In this document: positions 44,647-53,078 of the stretch, in pieces | How the letters are laid out: every line of letters begins with the position of its first letter | Numbering within the stretch: the first letter of the stretch is position 1 | Origin: Mesorhizobium sp. WSM2240 | Lineage (GTDB): Bacteria; Pseudomonadota; Alphaproteobacteria; Rhizobiales; Rhizobiaceae | Length of the DNA: 64,000 nucleotides | Assembly (NCBI RefSeq): GCF_040438645.1 | Contig: NZ_CP159253.1 | Span: forward strand, 5,260,501 to 5,324,500 | Direction: 5' to 3' | Notes under the pieces: model-generated | Told to the model about the DNA's origin: nothing | What the model saw: the letters and a program-made list of their open reading frames with translations, nothing else | Databases searched by the model: none | Program-made: the position numbers and the translations under genes

Positions 44647-45714
44647 ATGACCGCCTTCAAGCCGCTCGTCTTTTCGGGCGTTCAGCCCACCGGAAACCTG
44701 CATCTCGGCAATTATCTCGGCGCGATCCGCCGCTTCGTCGCCCTCCAAGACAGCCACGACTGCATCTACTGCGTGGTCGACCTGCATGCGATCACGCAGT
44801 GGCAGGAGCCTGCCGAACTGATGAAGGCGACACGCGAGGTGACCGCGGCCTTCCTGGCCGCCGGCATCGACCCGAAGAAACATGTAGTCTTCAATCAGAG
44901 CCGCGTGATGCAGCATGCCGAGCTCGCATGGGTGTTCAATTGCGTCGCCCGCATGGGCTGGCTCTCGCGCATGACCCAGTTCAAGGAGAAAGCCGGCAAG
45001 GACCGTGAGAACGCCTCGGTCGGCCTGTTCGCCTATCCGACGCTGATGGCCGCCGACATCCTGGTCTATCGCGCCACTCATGTTCCGGTTGGCGACGACC
45101 AGAAGCAGCATCTGGAGCTGACCCGCGACATCGCCCAGAAGTTCAACAACGACTTCTCCGACCGGATCGCCGATCTTGGGCTGGGCGTCGAGATGAAGGT
45201 AGGCGAGGAGAAGGTCAACGGCTTCTTTCCGCTTACCGAGCCGTTGATCGAGGGTCCCGCGCCGCGCGTCATGTCGCTTCGCGACGGGCTGAAGAAGATG
45301 TCGAAGTCGGATCCTTCGGACCTGTCGCGCATCAACCTGACCGACGACGCCGACGCGATATCCAAGAAGATCCGCAAGGCAAAGACCGATCCAGCCGGCC
45401 TTCCTTCCGAGATTGAAGGCCTGAAGGAACGGCCGGAAGCTGAAAATCTCGTCGTTCTCTATGCAGCTCTCGCCGAGACTTCGAAGGAAAAGGTGCTTGC
45501 CGAGTTCGGTGGTCAGCAATTTTCGGCATTCAAGCCGGCGCTGGCTGACCTTGCTGTGACGAAGCTCGCGCCGATCGCCGCCGAGATGCGGCGGATTTCA
45601 TCGGACGAGGCCTATGTCGACGGGGTGCTGAGGGACGGCGGCGAGCGCGCCGGCGTCATGGCCGAAGCCAACATGAAGATGGTGCGCAATATCGTCGGCT
45701 TGCTGAACGGTTGA
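44647..45714 (+). CDS. trpS: Tryptophanyl-tRNA synthetase
   Basis: A 355-residue class Ic synthetase charging tRNA-Trp. The HIGH-equivalent is H-L-G-N (19-22), following G-V-Q-P-T-G-N-L, and the KMSKS loop is K-K-M-S-K-S. The tryptophan-pocket region is V-D-L-H-A-I-T. GAGG lies upstream of the ATG at 44647. A 13-bp perfect stem spans the stop codon. Confidence 0.98.
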   Translation: MTAFKPLVFSGVQPTGNLHLGNYLGAIRRFVALQDSHDCIYCVVDLHAITQWQEPAELMKATREVTAAFLAAGIDPKKHVVFNQSRVMQHAELAWVFNCVARMGWLSRMTQFKEKAGKDRENASVGLFAYPTLMAADILVYRATHVPVGDDQKQHLELTRDIAQKFNNDFSDRIADLGLGVEMKVGEEKVNGFFPLTEPLIEGPAPRVMSLRDGLKKMSKSDPSDLSRINLTDDADAISKKIRKAKTDPAGLPSEIEGLKERPEAENLVVLYAALAETSKEKVLAEFGGQQFSAFKPALADLAVTKLAPIAAEMRRISSDEAYVDGVLRDGGERAGVMAEANMKMVRNIVGLLNG

Positions 45715-45730
45715 GAGCCGTTCAGCAAGC
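45698..45730 (+). other. Perfect hairpin straddling the trpS stop codon
   Basis: GCTTGCTGAACGG and CCGTTCAGCAAGC are exact complements around TTGAGAG, whose TGA is the trpS stop. There is no T-run, so this is not a standard terminator. It may cause Rho-assisted termination or protect the mRNA 3' end. Confidence 0.55.
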
Positions 45731-45800
45731 CCACTTGCCGACGCCCGGCGCGGGTGACAGATTGCGCCGGAACGGCATGTCGTCTCAGCAGGATTAGAAC

Positions 45801-46292
45801 ATGGTTTCCAAACGACTGATCCGGGAAGCCGGCCACCGTCGGAAATTCCTGGCGATCATCGACGATACGCCCGAATGCGAGCGCGCCGTCGCCTATGCCT
45901 CGACGCGCGCGAAGACGACCGGCGGCGTGCTGGTGCTGCTCTATGTGATAGAGCCGGGAGACTTCCAGCATTGGCTGGGGGTCGAGAAGATCATGCGCGA
46001 CGAGGCCAATGCCGCGGCCAATGCGGCGCTCGACGGCTATGCCACGACCGTGCGCGCCAAGCTCGGAATCGAGCCGGAACTGGTGGTGAGAGAGGGCAAG
46101 CCGGCCGAGGAAATCCACAAGCTGATCGAGGAGGACCAGGACATCGCCATCCTGGTGCTGGCTGCAGGCGCAGGCAAGGAAGGTCCGGGGCCGCTGGTCG
46201 CTTCGATCGCGGGCAAGGGCGCGGCGTTTCCCATTCCGGTGACCGTCGTGCCACAGAACCTTTCCGACGACGACATCGCCAGCCTCGCCTGA
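45801..46292 (+). CDS. Universal stress protein (UspA family)
   Basis: A 163-residue single-domain Usp. The first strand is F-L-A-I-I-D-D-T-P-E-C, with the acidic pair typical of nucleotide-binding Usps, and A-V-A-Y-A-S-T-R-A follows. The C-terminal region I-A-I-L-V-L-A-A-G...S-I-A-G-K...P-V-T-V-V-P-Q is a variant of the G-2x-G-9x-G-S/T ATP motif, so ATP binding is possible but degenerate. These proteins accumulate under starvation or envelope stress. It is 86 bases after trpS, probably with its own promoter, and is followed by nfu. Confidence 0.9.
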   Translation: MVSKRLIREAGHRRKFLAIIDDTPECERAVAYASTRAKTTGGVLVLLYVIEPGDFQHWLGVEKIMRDEANAAANAALDGYATTVRAKLGIEPELVVREGKPAEEIHKLIEEDQDIAILVLAAGAGKEGPGPLVASIAGKGAAFPIPVTVVPQNLSDDDIASLA

Positions 46293-46393
46293 GCCGTCTG
46301 CCTCGACAAAGCGGATGCCTCGGGAGAAAATCATTTCCGACGGCCGCCGAAAGTATGGCGCATTTGGCTTGAATGTCGCCGGAACCAGGCATA

Positions 46394-46410
46394 TTTAGAA
46401 CTATTCCAAA
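46394..46410. promoter_or_regulatory. Irr-type iron control element (ICE box) before nfu
   Basis: TTTAGAACTATTCCAAA matches the rhizobial Irr/ICE palindrome TTTAGAA-N3-TTCTAAA with a single deviation, 24 bases upstream of the nfu ATG. Irr acts under iron limitation or low heme, so nfu expression is probably iron-responsive. Confidence 0.65.
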
Positions 46411-46434
46411 CTTTGAGCGCACGGAGATGCGGCC

Positions 46435-47004
46435 ATGTTCATCCAGACCGAGGCGACCCCCAATCCCGCCACGCTGAAATTCCTGCCCGGGAAGGAAGTG
46501 CTGATCGAAGGCACCGCGGATTTCCGCGACGCCGAAACCGCGCGCGCTGCCTCGCCGCTTGCCGGAAGACTGTTCGACATTCCGGGCGTCACAGGTGTGT
46601 TTTTCGGCTATGATTTCATTACCGTCACCAAGGATGGCCCCGACTGGCAGCATTTGAAGCCGGCCATCCTCGGCGCGATCATGGAGCAGTTCATGTCGGG
46701 CGCGCCGGTGATGAATGTCGGCCGGCCCGAAACGCCTTCTGACGAATCCGGCGAGTTCTACGACAAGGCCGATTCGGAGATTGTCGTCACTATCAAGGAA
46801 CTGCTCGACACCCGCGTTCGTCCGGCAGTCGCCCAGGATGGCGGCGACATCACTTTCCGGGGCTACGAGAACGGCACGGTTTTCCTGCACATGAAGGGAG
46901 CTTGCGCCGGCTGCCCGTCCTCGACCGCGACGCTGAAGCACGGCATCCAGAACCTGCTGCGCCATTTCGTTCCTGAAGTCGAGCACGTCGAACAGATCGG
47001 CTGA
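46435..47004 (+). CDS. NifU-like Fe-S cluster carrier (Nfu)
   Basis: A 189-residue scaffold/carrier delivering [4Fe-4S] clusters. The N-terminal Nfu_N domain is M-F-I-Q-T-E-A-T-P-N-P-A-T-L-K-F-L-P-G. The C-terminal NifU domain has the cluster-binding C-A-G-C in K-G-A-C-A-G-C-P-S-S. The arrangement is that of mitochondrial and alphaproteobacterial Nfu1. The upstream Irr-like box fits a role in iron homeostasis. A perfect bidirectional terminator separates it from the convergent L,D-transpeptidase gene. Confidence 0.95.
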   Translation: MFIQTEATPNPATLKFLPGKEVLIEGTADFRDAETARAASPLAGRLFDIPGVTGVFFGYDFITVTKDGPDWQHLKPAILGAIMEQFMSGAPVMNVGRPETPSDESGEFYDKADSEIVVTIKELLDTRVRPAVAQDGGDITFRGYENGTVFLHMKGACAGCPSSTATLKHGIQNLLRHFVPEVEHVEQIG

Positions 47005-47030
47005 TCCTCGCGCTGAAAAGCCTCACAACA

Positions 47031-47060
47031 AAAAAGCCGGGCAAATTTGCCCGGCTTTTT
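47031..47060. terminator. Bidirectional intrinsic terminator between nfu and L,D-transpeptidase
   Basis: A 30-base perfect palindrome: AAAAAGCCGGGCAAA followed by its exact complement, giving a GC stem with an A/T tract at both ends. It serves both convergent genes. Confidence 0.95.
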
Positions 47061-47098
47061 GCTGTGGACGTCCGTTGTTGCCGAGACGGTCCGCGTAG

Positions 47099-47719
47099 TT
47101 ATTTGACGATGACCTTGGCTCCGACTTCGGCGCGGTTGTAGAGGTCGATGATATCCTGGTTCATCAGCCGGATGCAGCCCGATGACATTGCCTTGCCGAT
47201 CGAAGCCCATTCCGGCGTCCCGTGCAGGCGATAGCCGGTGTCGCCGCGCTTGTTGTAGAGATAGAGGGCACGCGCGCCGAGCGCGTTGGTGATGCCCGGC
47301 TCCATTCCGCCGCGATATTTCGCGAGTTCCGGCTGCCGCCTGATCATCTCGGCCGGCGGCGTCCATACCGGCCATTCGCGCTTTGCCGCGACACGGGCGG
47401 TGCCCTTCCATTCAAAGCCTTCGCGGCCGACGCCGATGCCGTAGCGCACCGCTTCGCCCCTGGGCAGGACGAAGTAGAGATACTTCTCGGCAGTGTCGAC
47501 GATGATCGTTCCGGGCTCCTCGCCGCCGTTGTAAGCGACGATCTGGCGATGGTATTTCTTGGGCACCTTGTAGATGGGAATGCTCGGAAGGCGATAGCCG
47601 GCGTCCGTTCGGCTGCCGTAATCGGACGAAAACACCTTGTACGAGCCGAATGTGCTGCACCCGGAAACCGCGGTAGCGAGCGCCAGCCCGACTGCAAGGG
47701 CAAGTGTTTTCATCTGCAT
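47099..47719 (-). CDS. L,D-transpeptidase (YkuD domain) lipoprotein
   Basis: A 206-residue predicted lipoprotein: signal L-A-L-A-V-G-L-A-L-A-T-A and lipobox V-S-G-C with C21. The YkuD catalytic motif is H-G-T-P-E-W-A-S-I-G-K-A-M-S-S-G-C-I-R-L, containing the H...S-x-G-C-x-R core. It forms 3-3 peptidoglycan cross-links or attaches proteins to peptidoglycan. Earlier family features (I-I-V-D-T-A-E-K-Y-L-Y) are intact. It stands alone, convergent with nfu. Confidence 0.94.
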   Translation of the reverse strand: MQMKTLALAVGLALATAVSGCSTFGSYKVFSSDYGSRTDAGYRLPSIPIYKVPKKYHRQIVAYNGGEEPGTIIVDTAEKYLYFVLPRGEAVRYGIGVGREGFEWKGTARVAAKREWPVWTPPAEMIRRQPELAKYRGGMEPGITNALGARALYLYNKRGDTGYRLHGTPEWASIGKAMSSGCIRLMNQDIIDLYNRAEVGAKVIVK

Positions 47720-47988
47720 GATTAAATTCGCCGCTCCGGTCCAAATATCGATTTGGCCCGATTCGGGGCCGCAATTTCGCCTTTATTTACGGGGGCGAAT
47801 TCCTGCTTGCCAAGAGCTTAGTGGCTGAGCCGGCTGCTTACGCAAGCGTAACCAGTTTGCTATTGCATTTCGGCAACAGCGTATCACGGGAACGTGATTG
47901 CTTGCCGCATGGGGTTGTGCGGTGCCAATCTTTGTTAGGGAGAACAAAAAGGGTTCAAAGCAGCGTTTGAAAATGCGATTATCTCCGC

Positions 47989-48489
47989 ATGCCGATCATC
48001 AGCCCGATTCTCGCCAATCCGCTCGTCGACGGCCGCCAGTCTGAACGGGCGATGGTGGTCAGGCGCGGCGTCCAGCGACTGCTCATGCAGATGGGCGCGC
48101 ATGTGCTGCCGGAACTGTGCCTGGCAACGGGCCGGCGCGCCGACCTCGTCGCGCTGACGCGGACGGGCGACGTCTGGATCATAGAGATCAAATCATCGAT
48201 CGAGGATTTCCGGGTCGACCGCAAATGGCCTGAATACCGGCTGCATTCTGATCGCTTCTTCTTCGCCACGCACCCGGAGGTGCCGGCCTCGATCTTTCCC
48301 GAGGAATGCGGCTTCATCCTCTCCGACGGCTATGGCGCGGAGATCATGCGAGACGCGCCGGAGCACCGGCTGGCGGCGGCAACCCGCAAGGCGCTGATGC
48401 TGCGCATGGCCCGTGCCGGCGCGGCAAGGCTGCTGGCGGCGGAATTGGCGGGCGTTTCGGTGCCGGCGCTGGACGGAGAAAGTGAGTAG
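47989..48489 (+). CDS. mmcB: MmcB family DNA repair protein
   Basis: A 166-residue PD-(D/E)XK-like protein. Caulobacter MmcB takes part in the ImuABC-associated mutagenic DNA damage response. The nuclease-like core is visible as R-A-D-L-V-A-L...V-W-I-I-E-I-K-S-S, i.e. D...E-x-K. Next comes F-R-V-D-R-K-W-P-E-Y, characteristic of the family. No good ribosome site is seen before the ATG at 47989. The 269 bases upstream hold no other gene. SOS control is expected from Caulobacter, but the only LexA-like element I see (47942-47956) has the wrong symmetry. Confidence 0.9.
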   Translation: MPIISPILANPLVDGRQSERAMVVRRGVQRLLMQMGAHVLPELCLATGRRADLVALTRTGDVWIIEIKSSIEDFRVDRKWPEYRLHSDRFFFATHPEVPASIFPEECGFILSDGYGAEIMRDAPEHRLAAATRKALMLRMARAGAARLLAAELAGVSVPALDGESE

Positions 48490-48564
48490 TGAATAGTGCG
48501 TGGCAAGTAGTGACAGTGAGGATCGCGGCTCGGTCGCAGAGCCGACGTTCTACTCACTATTCAC
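48489..48564. repeat. Inverted repeat between convergent mmcB and actR
   Basis: GTGAATAGTG (48489-48498) and CACTATTCAC (48555-48564) are exact complements, with further related GAGTAGTGA / TCTACTCACT copies next to them, forming a long imperfect hairpin. It could be a bidirectional terminator or a small dispersed repeat. Confidence 0.5.
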
Positions 48565-48571
48565 CAATCGC

Positions 48572-49135
48572 TCAACGGGGCGCACGCTTGGCGAGGATGC
48601 GCTGCAGCGTGCGCCGATGCATGTTGAGCCGCCGGGCGGTTTCCGACACGTTGCGCTCGCACATCTCGTAGACGCGCTGGATATGCTCCCAGCGTACGCG
48701 GTCGGCCGACATCGGGTTTTCCGGTGGCGCGGCGCGCTCGCCGGCAGTGCGGGTCAGCGCCGCGAACACGTCGTCGGCATCGGCCGGCTTTGACAGGTAG
48801 TCGACCGCGCCGAGCTTCACAGCCGTCACTGCCGTTGCGATGTTGCCGTAGCCGGTGAGGATGATGGTGCGGGAATCGGTGCGCTTTTCGCGGATCGCCG
48901 CAACCACGTCGAGCCCGTTGCCGTCGCCGAGCCGCATGTCGACCACAGCATAGGCGGGCGGGTGGGCGCGGGCTTTCGCCACCGCTTCCTCGACGCTTTC
49001 GGCGGTCTCGACCTGAAAGCCCCGCGTCTCCATGGCGCGCGCCAGGCGGGTGAGGAACGGTTTGTCGTCGTCCACGATCAGCAGCGACACATCGCCTGCG
49101 CCGACGATGCCCTGAACGGTTTCTTCATTGATCAT
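48572..49135 (-). CDS. actR: Redox response regulator ActR/PrrA/RegA
   Basis: A 187-residue response regulator of the RegA class, which governs photosynthesis, nitrogen fixation, hydrogen and respiratory genes or acid tolerance depending on species. The receiver has D-D-D-K-P-F (acidic pocket), phosphoacceptor D in V-V-D-M-R-L-G-D-G, T in I-L-T-G-Y-G and K in L-S-K-P-A-D. The C-terminal Fis-type helix-turn-helix N-V-S-E-T-A-R-R-L-N-M-H-R-R-T-L-Q-R-I is nearly invariant in the family. The ATG at 49135 (MINEETV) is chosen; upstream codons to 49282 are unrelated. It is encoded downstream of its kinase actS on the same strand. Confidence 0.95.
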   Translation of the reverse strand: MINEETVQGIVGAGDVSLLIVDDDKPFLTRLARAMETRGFQVETAESVEEAVAKARAHPPAYAVVDMRLGDGNGLDVVAAIREKRTDSRTIILTGYGNIATAVTAVKLGAVDYLSKPADADDVFAALTRTAGERAAPPENPMSADRVRWEHIQRVYEMCERNVSETARRLNMHRRTLQRILAKRAPR

Positions 49136-49226
49136 TTCTTGTTCGTCCGTGTTGCCCAGATTTGCTTCAGATATAGGCTCAAACCACACTATTTGCCACC
49201 TTGGGCCATCAGGCCTCAATCGAACT

Positions 49227-50552
49227 CTATGCGGTGTCGAACATCGTACTCGCCGCCGAGCCGGGGTTAAGGAAGGCTTCACGCGGCCAGCTTACCTGAA
49301 CGACCGCCCCCTTGCCCCGCTCATTCGCATTGTAGAAGGAAAGCACAGCGCCCGAACGCTCGAGCAGCGTCTTGGCGATGAACAGGCCTAGCCCGAGGCC
49401 ACCACCCGGTTCCGCCCCCTGGCGGGTCGACATATAGGGCTCGCCGATCCGGTCGATGATTTCCGGCGGAAAGCCCGGCCCGTCGTCGACGATATCGAAG
49501 GCGACTTCCCGCTCGTCCCAGCGCCAGCGTATCGTGACCGTGCTGGCAGCGAAGTCGACGGCGTTTTCGACGAGATTGCCGAGGCCGTAAATCACGCCCG
49601 GATTGCGCCGCGCGACCGGCTCGGGGCCGACCCGTTCACCGGGTTCGAGCCGTATAGCGATGCCGAAATCGCGGTGTGGTGCGATCACCTCCTCGACCAG
49701 CGAGGTCACCGGCAATCGGGCGAGATGCGCTTCGCCCTCGGACGACAGGCTGGTCAGGCGCTTCAGGATCTCGCGGCAGCGCTCACTCTGAGAACGCAGA
49801 AGAGTGACGTCCTCGTGGTATTTGGGATCGCCGCGCAGCGCGCGTTCCATCTCCCTAGCGACGAGGGCGATTGTGGCGAGCGGCGTGCCGAGTTCGTGCG
49901 CCGCCGCCGCCGCAAGCCCATCCAGCGCCGAAAGATGCTGTTCTCGCTGCAGGACGAGTTCGGTGGCGGCGAGCGCGTTTGCGAGCAGCCGCGCCTCCTC
50001 CGCGACGCGCCAGGCATAGACGGCGGTGAAGGTGGTCGAGCAGAACACAGCCGTCCACATGCCGGCGACGTAAATGAAGGGCATCGAAAGCTCGGCGCCT
50101 TCAAACCACGGCAGCGGCAGATGGAAGAAGGCCAACAGCGTGGCCATGGCCATGACGAGGACGCCAAGCAGGGCCGTGAGCGGCAGCGACAGGGACGTTG
50201 CCGAGATGATGACCGGCACCGTCAGCAGCAACGAAAACGGGTTTGTCAGCCCGCCGGTCATGTAGAGCAAGCCGGCAAGCTGCAGCGCATCGAAGGTGAG
50301 CGTGATGAAGGCTGCGCGCGGTGTCAGCCGGTGAGCGGCCGGGTAACGGAAGGTGAGGAACAGGTTGAGCCAGGCGGAGCAGGCGATGAGCGCGAAGCAC
50401 AGGCTGACGGGAAGGGGAAAATCAAGCCAGTAGGCGACAAAAATGACGGTGACGCTCTGGCCGACGATCGCCAGCCACCGCAGCCTTATCAAGGTGTTCA
50501 GCCGCAGCCGGTGGCTCTGCTGGAGGTCGGGTGTTCGCAGCTTTTCGATCAT
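49227..50552 (-). CDS. actS: Redox sensor histidine kinase ActS/PrrB/RegB
   Basis: A 441-residue membrane kinase partner of ActR. Six N-terminal helices (about 20-185) include the ubiquinone-binding heptapeptide G-G-L-T-N-P-F at 100-106. The phosphoacceptor is H219 in A-A-A-A-H-E-L-G-T-P-L. The redox-active cysteine of the RegB family is C259 in S-E-R-C-R-E-I-L. N, G1 and G2 ATPase boxes follow (N-L-V-E-N-A, D-D-G-P-G-F, G-G-L-G-L-G-L-F). It therefore has both the quinone and the thiol switch. The ATG at 50552 gives the family N-terminus. Confidence 0.95.
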   Translation of the reverse strand: MIEKLRTPDLQQSHRLRLNTLIRLRWLAIVGQSVTVIFVAYWLDFPLPVSLCFALIACSAWLNLFLTFRYPAAHRLTPRAAFITLTFDALQLAGLLYMTGGLTNPFSLLLTVPVIISATSLSLPLTALLGVLVMAMATLLAFFHLPLPWFEGAELSMPFIYVAGMWTAVFCSTTFTAVYAWRVAEEARLLANALAATELVLQREQHLSALDGLAAAAAHELGTPLATIALVAREMERALRGDPKYHEDVTLLRSQSERCREILKRLTSLSSEGEAHLARLPVTSLVEEVIAPHRDFGIAIRLEPGERVGPEPVARRNPGVIYGLGNLVENAVDFAASTVTIRWRWDEREVAFDIVDDGPGFPPEIIDRIGEPYMSTRQGAEPGGGLGLGLFIAKTLLERSGAVLSFYNANERGKGAVVQVSWPREAFLNPGSAASTMFDTA

Positions 50553-50591
50553 GGGCCGTTTATGCCCCTCGCCGGCTCCCGACGCCAAGCG

Positions 50592-53078
50592 CTATTTAAC
50601 GCGCGGCTTGGCCCGTGGCGTCGCTTCGGCCGAAGCCGGATCCTCCGGCCAGAAATGTTTCGGATAGCGGCCGCGCATTTCGGAGCGTACATCGGCCCAG
50701 GAGCCGCGCCAGAAGCCTGGCAGGTCGCGGGTCGTCTGGATCGGCCGATGCGCGGGCGACAGAAGCTCCAGCGTGAGCGGCACCGTGCCGCCGGCGATCG
50801 TCGGGTGCCGGTCGAGGCCGAAAAGTTCCTGCACGCGAATGGCCAGCACCGGCCATTCGCCATCGTACCTTACCGGCACGCGGCTGCCGGAAGGAGCATC
50901 GAAGTGGGTCGGCGCCAGCGAAGCGATCTTGCGCTGCAGGTCGTGCGGCACCAGCGACATCAGGCCGGCGTGGAGCACACCTGCGTCGAGGCGCTGGAAA
51001 GAAGCCTCGCCGGGGAGAAATGGCGCGAGCCAATCGTCGAGCGATGCGAGCAGCGCCTCGTCCGAAACGTCCGGCCAGGGCGCGCCGATACCACGATGCA
51101 GCCATTGCAGCCTATGGCGGAGCGTTTCGGCTTCCCTGCTCCACGGCAGCAGGGCGAGGCCGTGTGCCCTTAGCGCATCGAGTATGGCGCGGTCGGCCTC
51201 CGCTCCGGTCGGCGGCGGCAGCATGCGCTCGGAAAGCACGATCGCGCCGAGGCGCTCGGTCTCGCGCACCCTGACCGCACGCTTTTCAGGGTCGAAGCTT
51301 GAATCCACCTGCCGCGAAATGCGCGCGCGGAGCGCTTCGCGTATCTCACCGATCGGAACGGCGGCGGCGGCGGCGATCCGCGCATTCTGCGCCTTGCCCT
51401 TAAGGTCGGCGACGACAATGAAAGCCTCGCCGGCCAGCGGGTCGGCTTCGTCAAGCATGGCGCCGCTGCCGTTGGCGAGCACGAACCGGCCGCGTGCGCC
51501 GCGCGCCTTGGCGACGCGATCGGGCCAGGCGTGGACGAGGAGAGAGCCGATAGGCGGCGATATTTGTTCGCCACCTCCCGCGTGAGGGGCGGTTCTCGCT
51601 CCACCCGCCTGACGCGCCAGACGCTCGGCGAGTTGCCTGGCGGCAGTGGCGCGCGGCGACTTGTCACCGCGGAAGCGCATCAGCCGCCGTTCGAGGTCGG
51701 CGCTGTCGCCGCCGAGCCCGCGCTCGGTGACGAGCACCGCAAGCATGGCCGCCGCCAGAGTGTGACCCTCTTTCGCCGCATCCGCGACCATGTGCGCGAG
51801 CCGCACCGGCAGCGCCAGTTTGCGCATCGCTTCGCCCGACGGCGTCAGCCGTCCAGCAGCATCGATGGCGTCGAGATCGGCAAGCAGCGCTCGCGCCTCG
51901 GCAAGGGCCGGAGCCGGCGGCGGGTCGAGGAAGGCGAGGCTGGCCGGATCGGCCACGCCGAAGGCGGCGCAATCCAGAACCAGCGACGAGAGGTCAGCTT
52001 CCAGGATCTCTGGCGGCGTGAAGGCCGGCAGCGCCGCCGTCTGCTCGGCGCGCCAGAGGCGGATCGCAACGCCCGGCTGGGTGCGCCCGGCACGGCCGGC
52101 GCGCTGATCGGCCGAAGCGCGCGACACGCGCACAGTCTCCAGTCGGGTCAGGCCGGTGGACGGCTCGTATTTCGGCAGGCGCGACAGGCCGCTGTCGATG
52201 ACCACGCGCACGCCATCGATGGTGATCGAGGTTTCGGCGATGGATGTGGCCAACACTACCTTGCGGCGACCCGGCGGCGGCGGCCTGATCGCGGCGTCCT
52301 GCGCCTTGCCGTCGAGCATGCCGTAGAGCGGCGCAACGTCGATATCCGCGCCGAGACGGCCCTGAAGGCGTTCGGCGGTCCGCTCGATCTCGCGCTGGCC
52401 GGGCAGGAAGGCGAGCACGCTGCCCGGCTCGGAAGCAAGCGCCTCTCGGATGGCCTTTGCCATCGCATCCTCGACAGGCACGCCTGCCGGGCGCTCGTCA
52501 TAGCGAATGTCGACGGGGAAGCTGCGCCCCTGGCTCTCGATGACCGGCGCTTCGCCCAGCAGACGCGCCACACGGGCGCCGTCCAGGGTCGCCGACATCA
52601 CGAGCAGCCGGAGATCGGGTCGCAGCCCGCCCTGCACATCCAGCGCCAGGGCCAGGCCGAAATCACCGTCGAGCGAGCGCTCATGGAACTCGTCGAACAG
52701 GACCGCCGAGACGCCGGGCAGTTCCGGATCGTCGAGGATCGTGCGCGCCAGCACGCCCTCCGTCACCACCAGTATGCGGGTCGCGGCCGAAACCCGGCGC
52801 TCCATGCGCATGGCATAGCCGACCGTACCGCCGACGTCCTCGCCGAGTAATTCGGCCATGCGCCGGGCCGCGGCGCGTGCGGCGAGCCGGCGCGGCTCCA
52901 GAAGCAGTATCTTTCCGCCGCCGAGCCATGGCGTGTCGAGCAGCGCCAGCGGTGCGAGTGTGGTCTTGCCAGCGCCCGGCGGAGCCACCAGCACGGCCTT
53001 GCCAAAACGCTCCAGCGCCTGGAGCAGAGCCGGAAGCGCCGCGGTGACGGGAAGGTCGGGGAGCGCTCGCACAATCAT
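50592..53078 (-). CDS. hrpB: ATP-dependent helicase HrpB (DEAH/RHA-like)
   Basis: An 828-residue superfamily 2 helicase. Motif I is A-P-P-G-A-G-K-T-T (32-40), motif II is D-E-F-H, motif III is M-S-A-T, and motif VI is Q-R-A-G-R-A-G-R. A helicase-associated domain and an HrpB C-terminal region (P-V-R-Y...G-T-V-P-L-T-L-E-L-L-S-P-A-H-R-P-I-Q) complete it. The cellular substrate of HrpB is unknown. Its ATG overlaps the stop of the YnjD-like ATPase gene, an ATGA link to a transport operon that is not functionally obvious. Confidence 0.96.
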   Translation of the reverse strand: MIVRALPDLPVTAALPALLQALERFGKAVLVAPPGAGKTTLAPLALLDTPWLGGGKILLLEPRRLAARAAARRMAELLGEDVGGTVGYAMRMERRVSAATRILVVTEGVLARTILDDPELPGVSAVLFDEFHERSLDGDFGLALALDVQGGLRPDLRLLVMSATLDGARVARLLGEAPVIESQGRSFPVDIRYDERPAGVPVEDAMAKAIREALASEPGSVLAFLPGQREIERTAERLQGRLGADIDVAPLYGMLDGKAQDAAIRPPPPGRRKVVLATSIAETSITIDGVRVVIDSGLSRLPKYEPSTGLTRLETVRVSRASADQRAGRAGRTQPGVAIRLWRAEQTAALPAFTPPEILEADLSSLVLDCAAFGVADPASLAFLDPPPAPALAEARALLADLDAIDAAGRLTPSGEAMRKLALPVRLAHMVADAAKEGHTLAAAMLAVLVTERGLGGDSADLERRLMRFRGDKSPRATAARQLAERLARQAGGARTAPHAGGGEQISPPIGSLLVHAWPDRVAKARGARGRFVLANGSGAMLDEADPLAGEAFIVVADLKGKAQNARIAAAAAVPIGEIREALRARISRQVDSSFDPEKRAVRVRETERLGAIVLSERMLPPPTGAEADRAILDALRAHGLALLPWSREAETLRHRLQWLHRGIGAPWPDVSDEALLASLDDWLAPFLPGEASFQRLDAGVLHAGLMSLVPHDLQRKIASLAPTHFDAPSGSRVPVRYDGEWPVLAIRVQELFGLDRHPTIAGGTVPLTLELLSPAHRPIQTTRDLPGFWRGSWADVRSEMRGRYPKHFWPEDPASAEATPRAKPRVK

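Noticed and set aside
47942..47956. LexA-like GAAC-N7-GTTC before mmcB
   Set aside because: Alphaproteobacterial LexA sites are direct repeats (GTTC-N7-GTTC or GAAC-N7-GAAC); this one is inverted, so I do not call it an SOS box.
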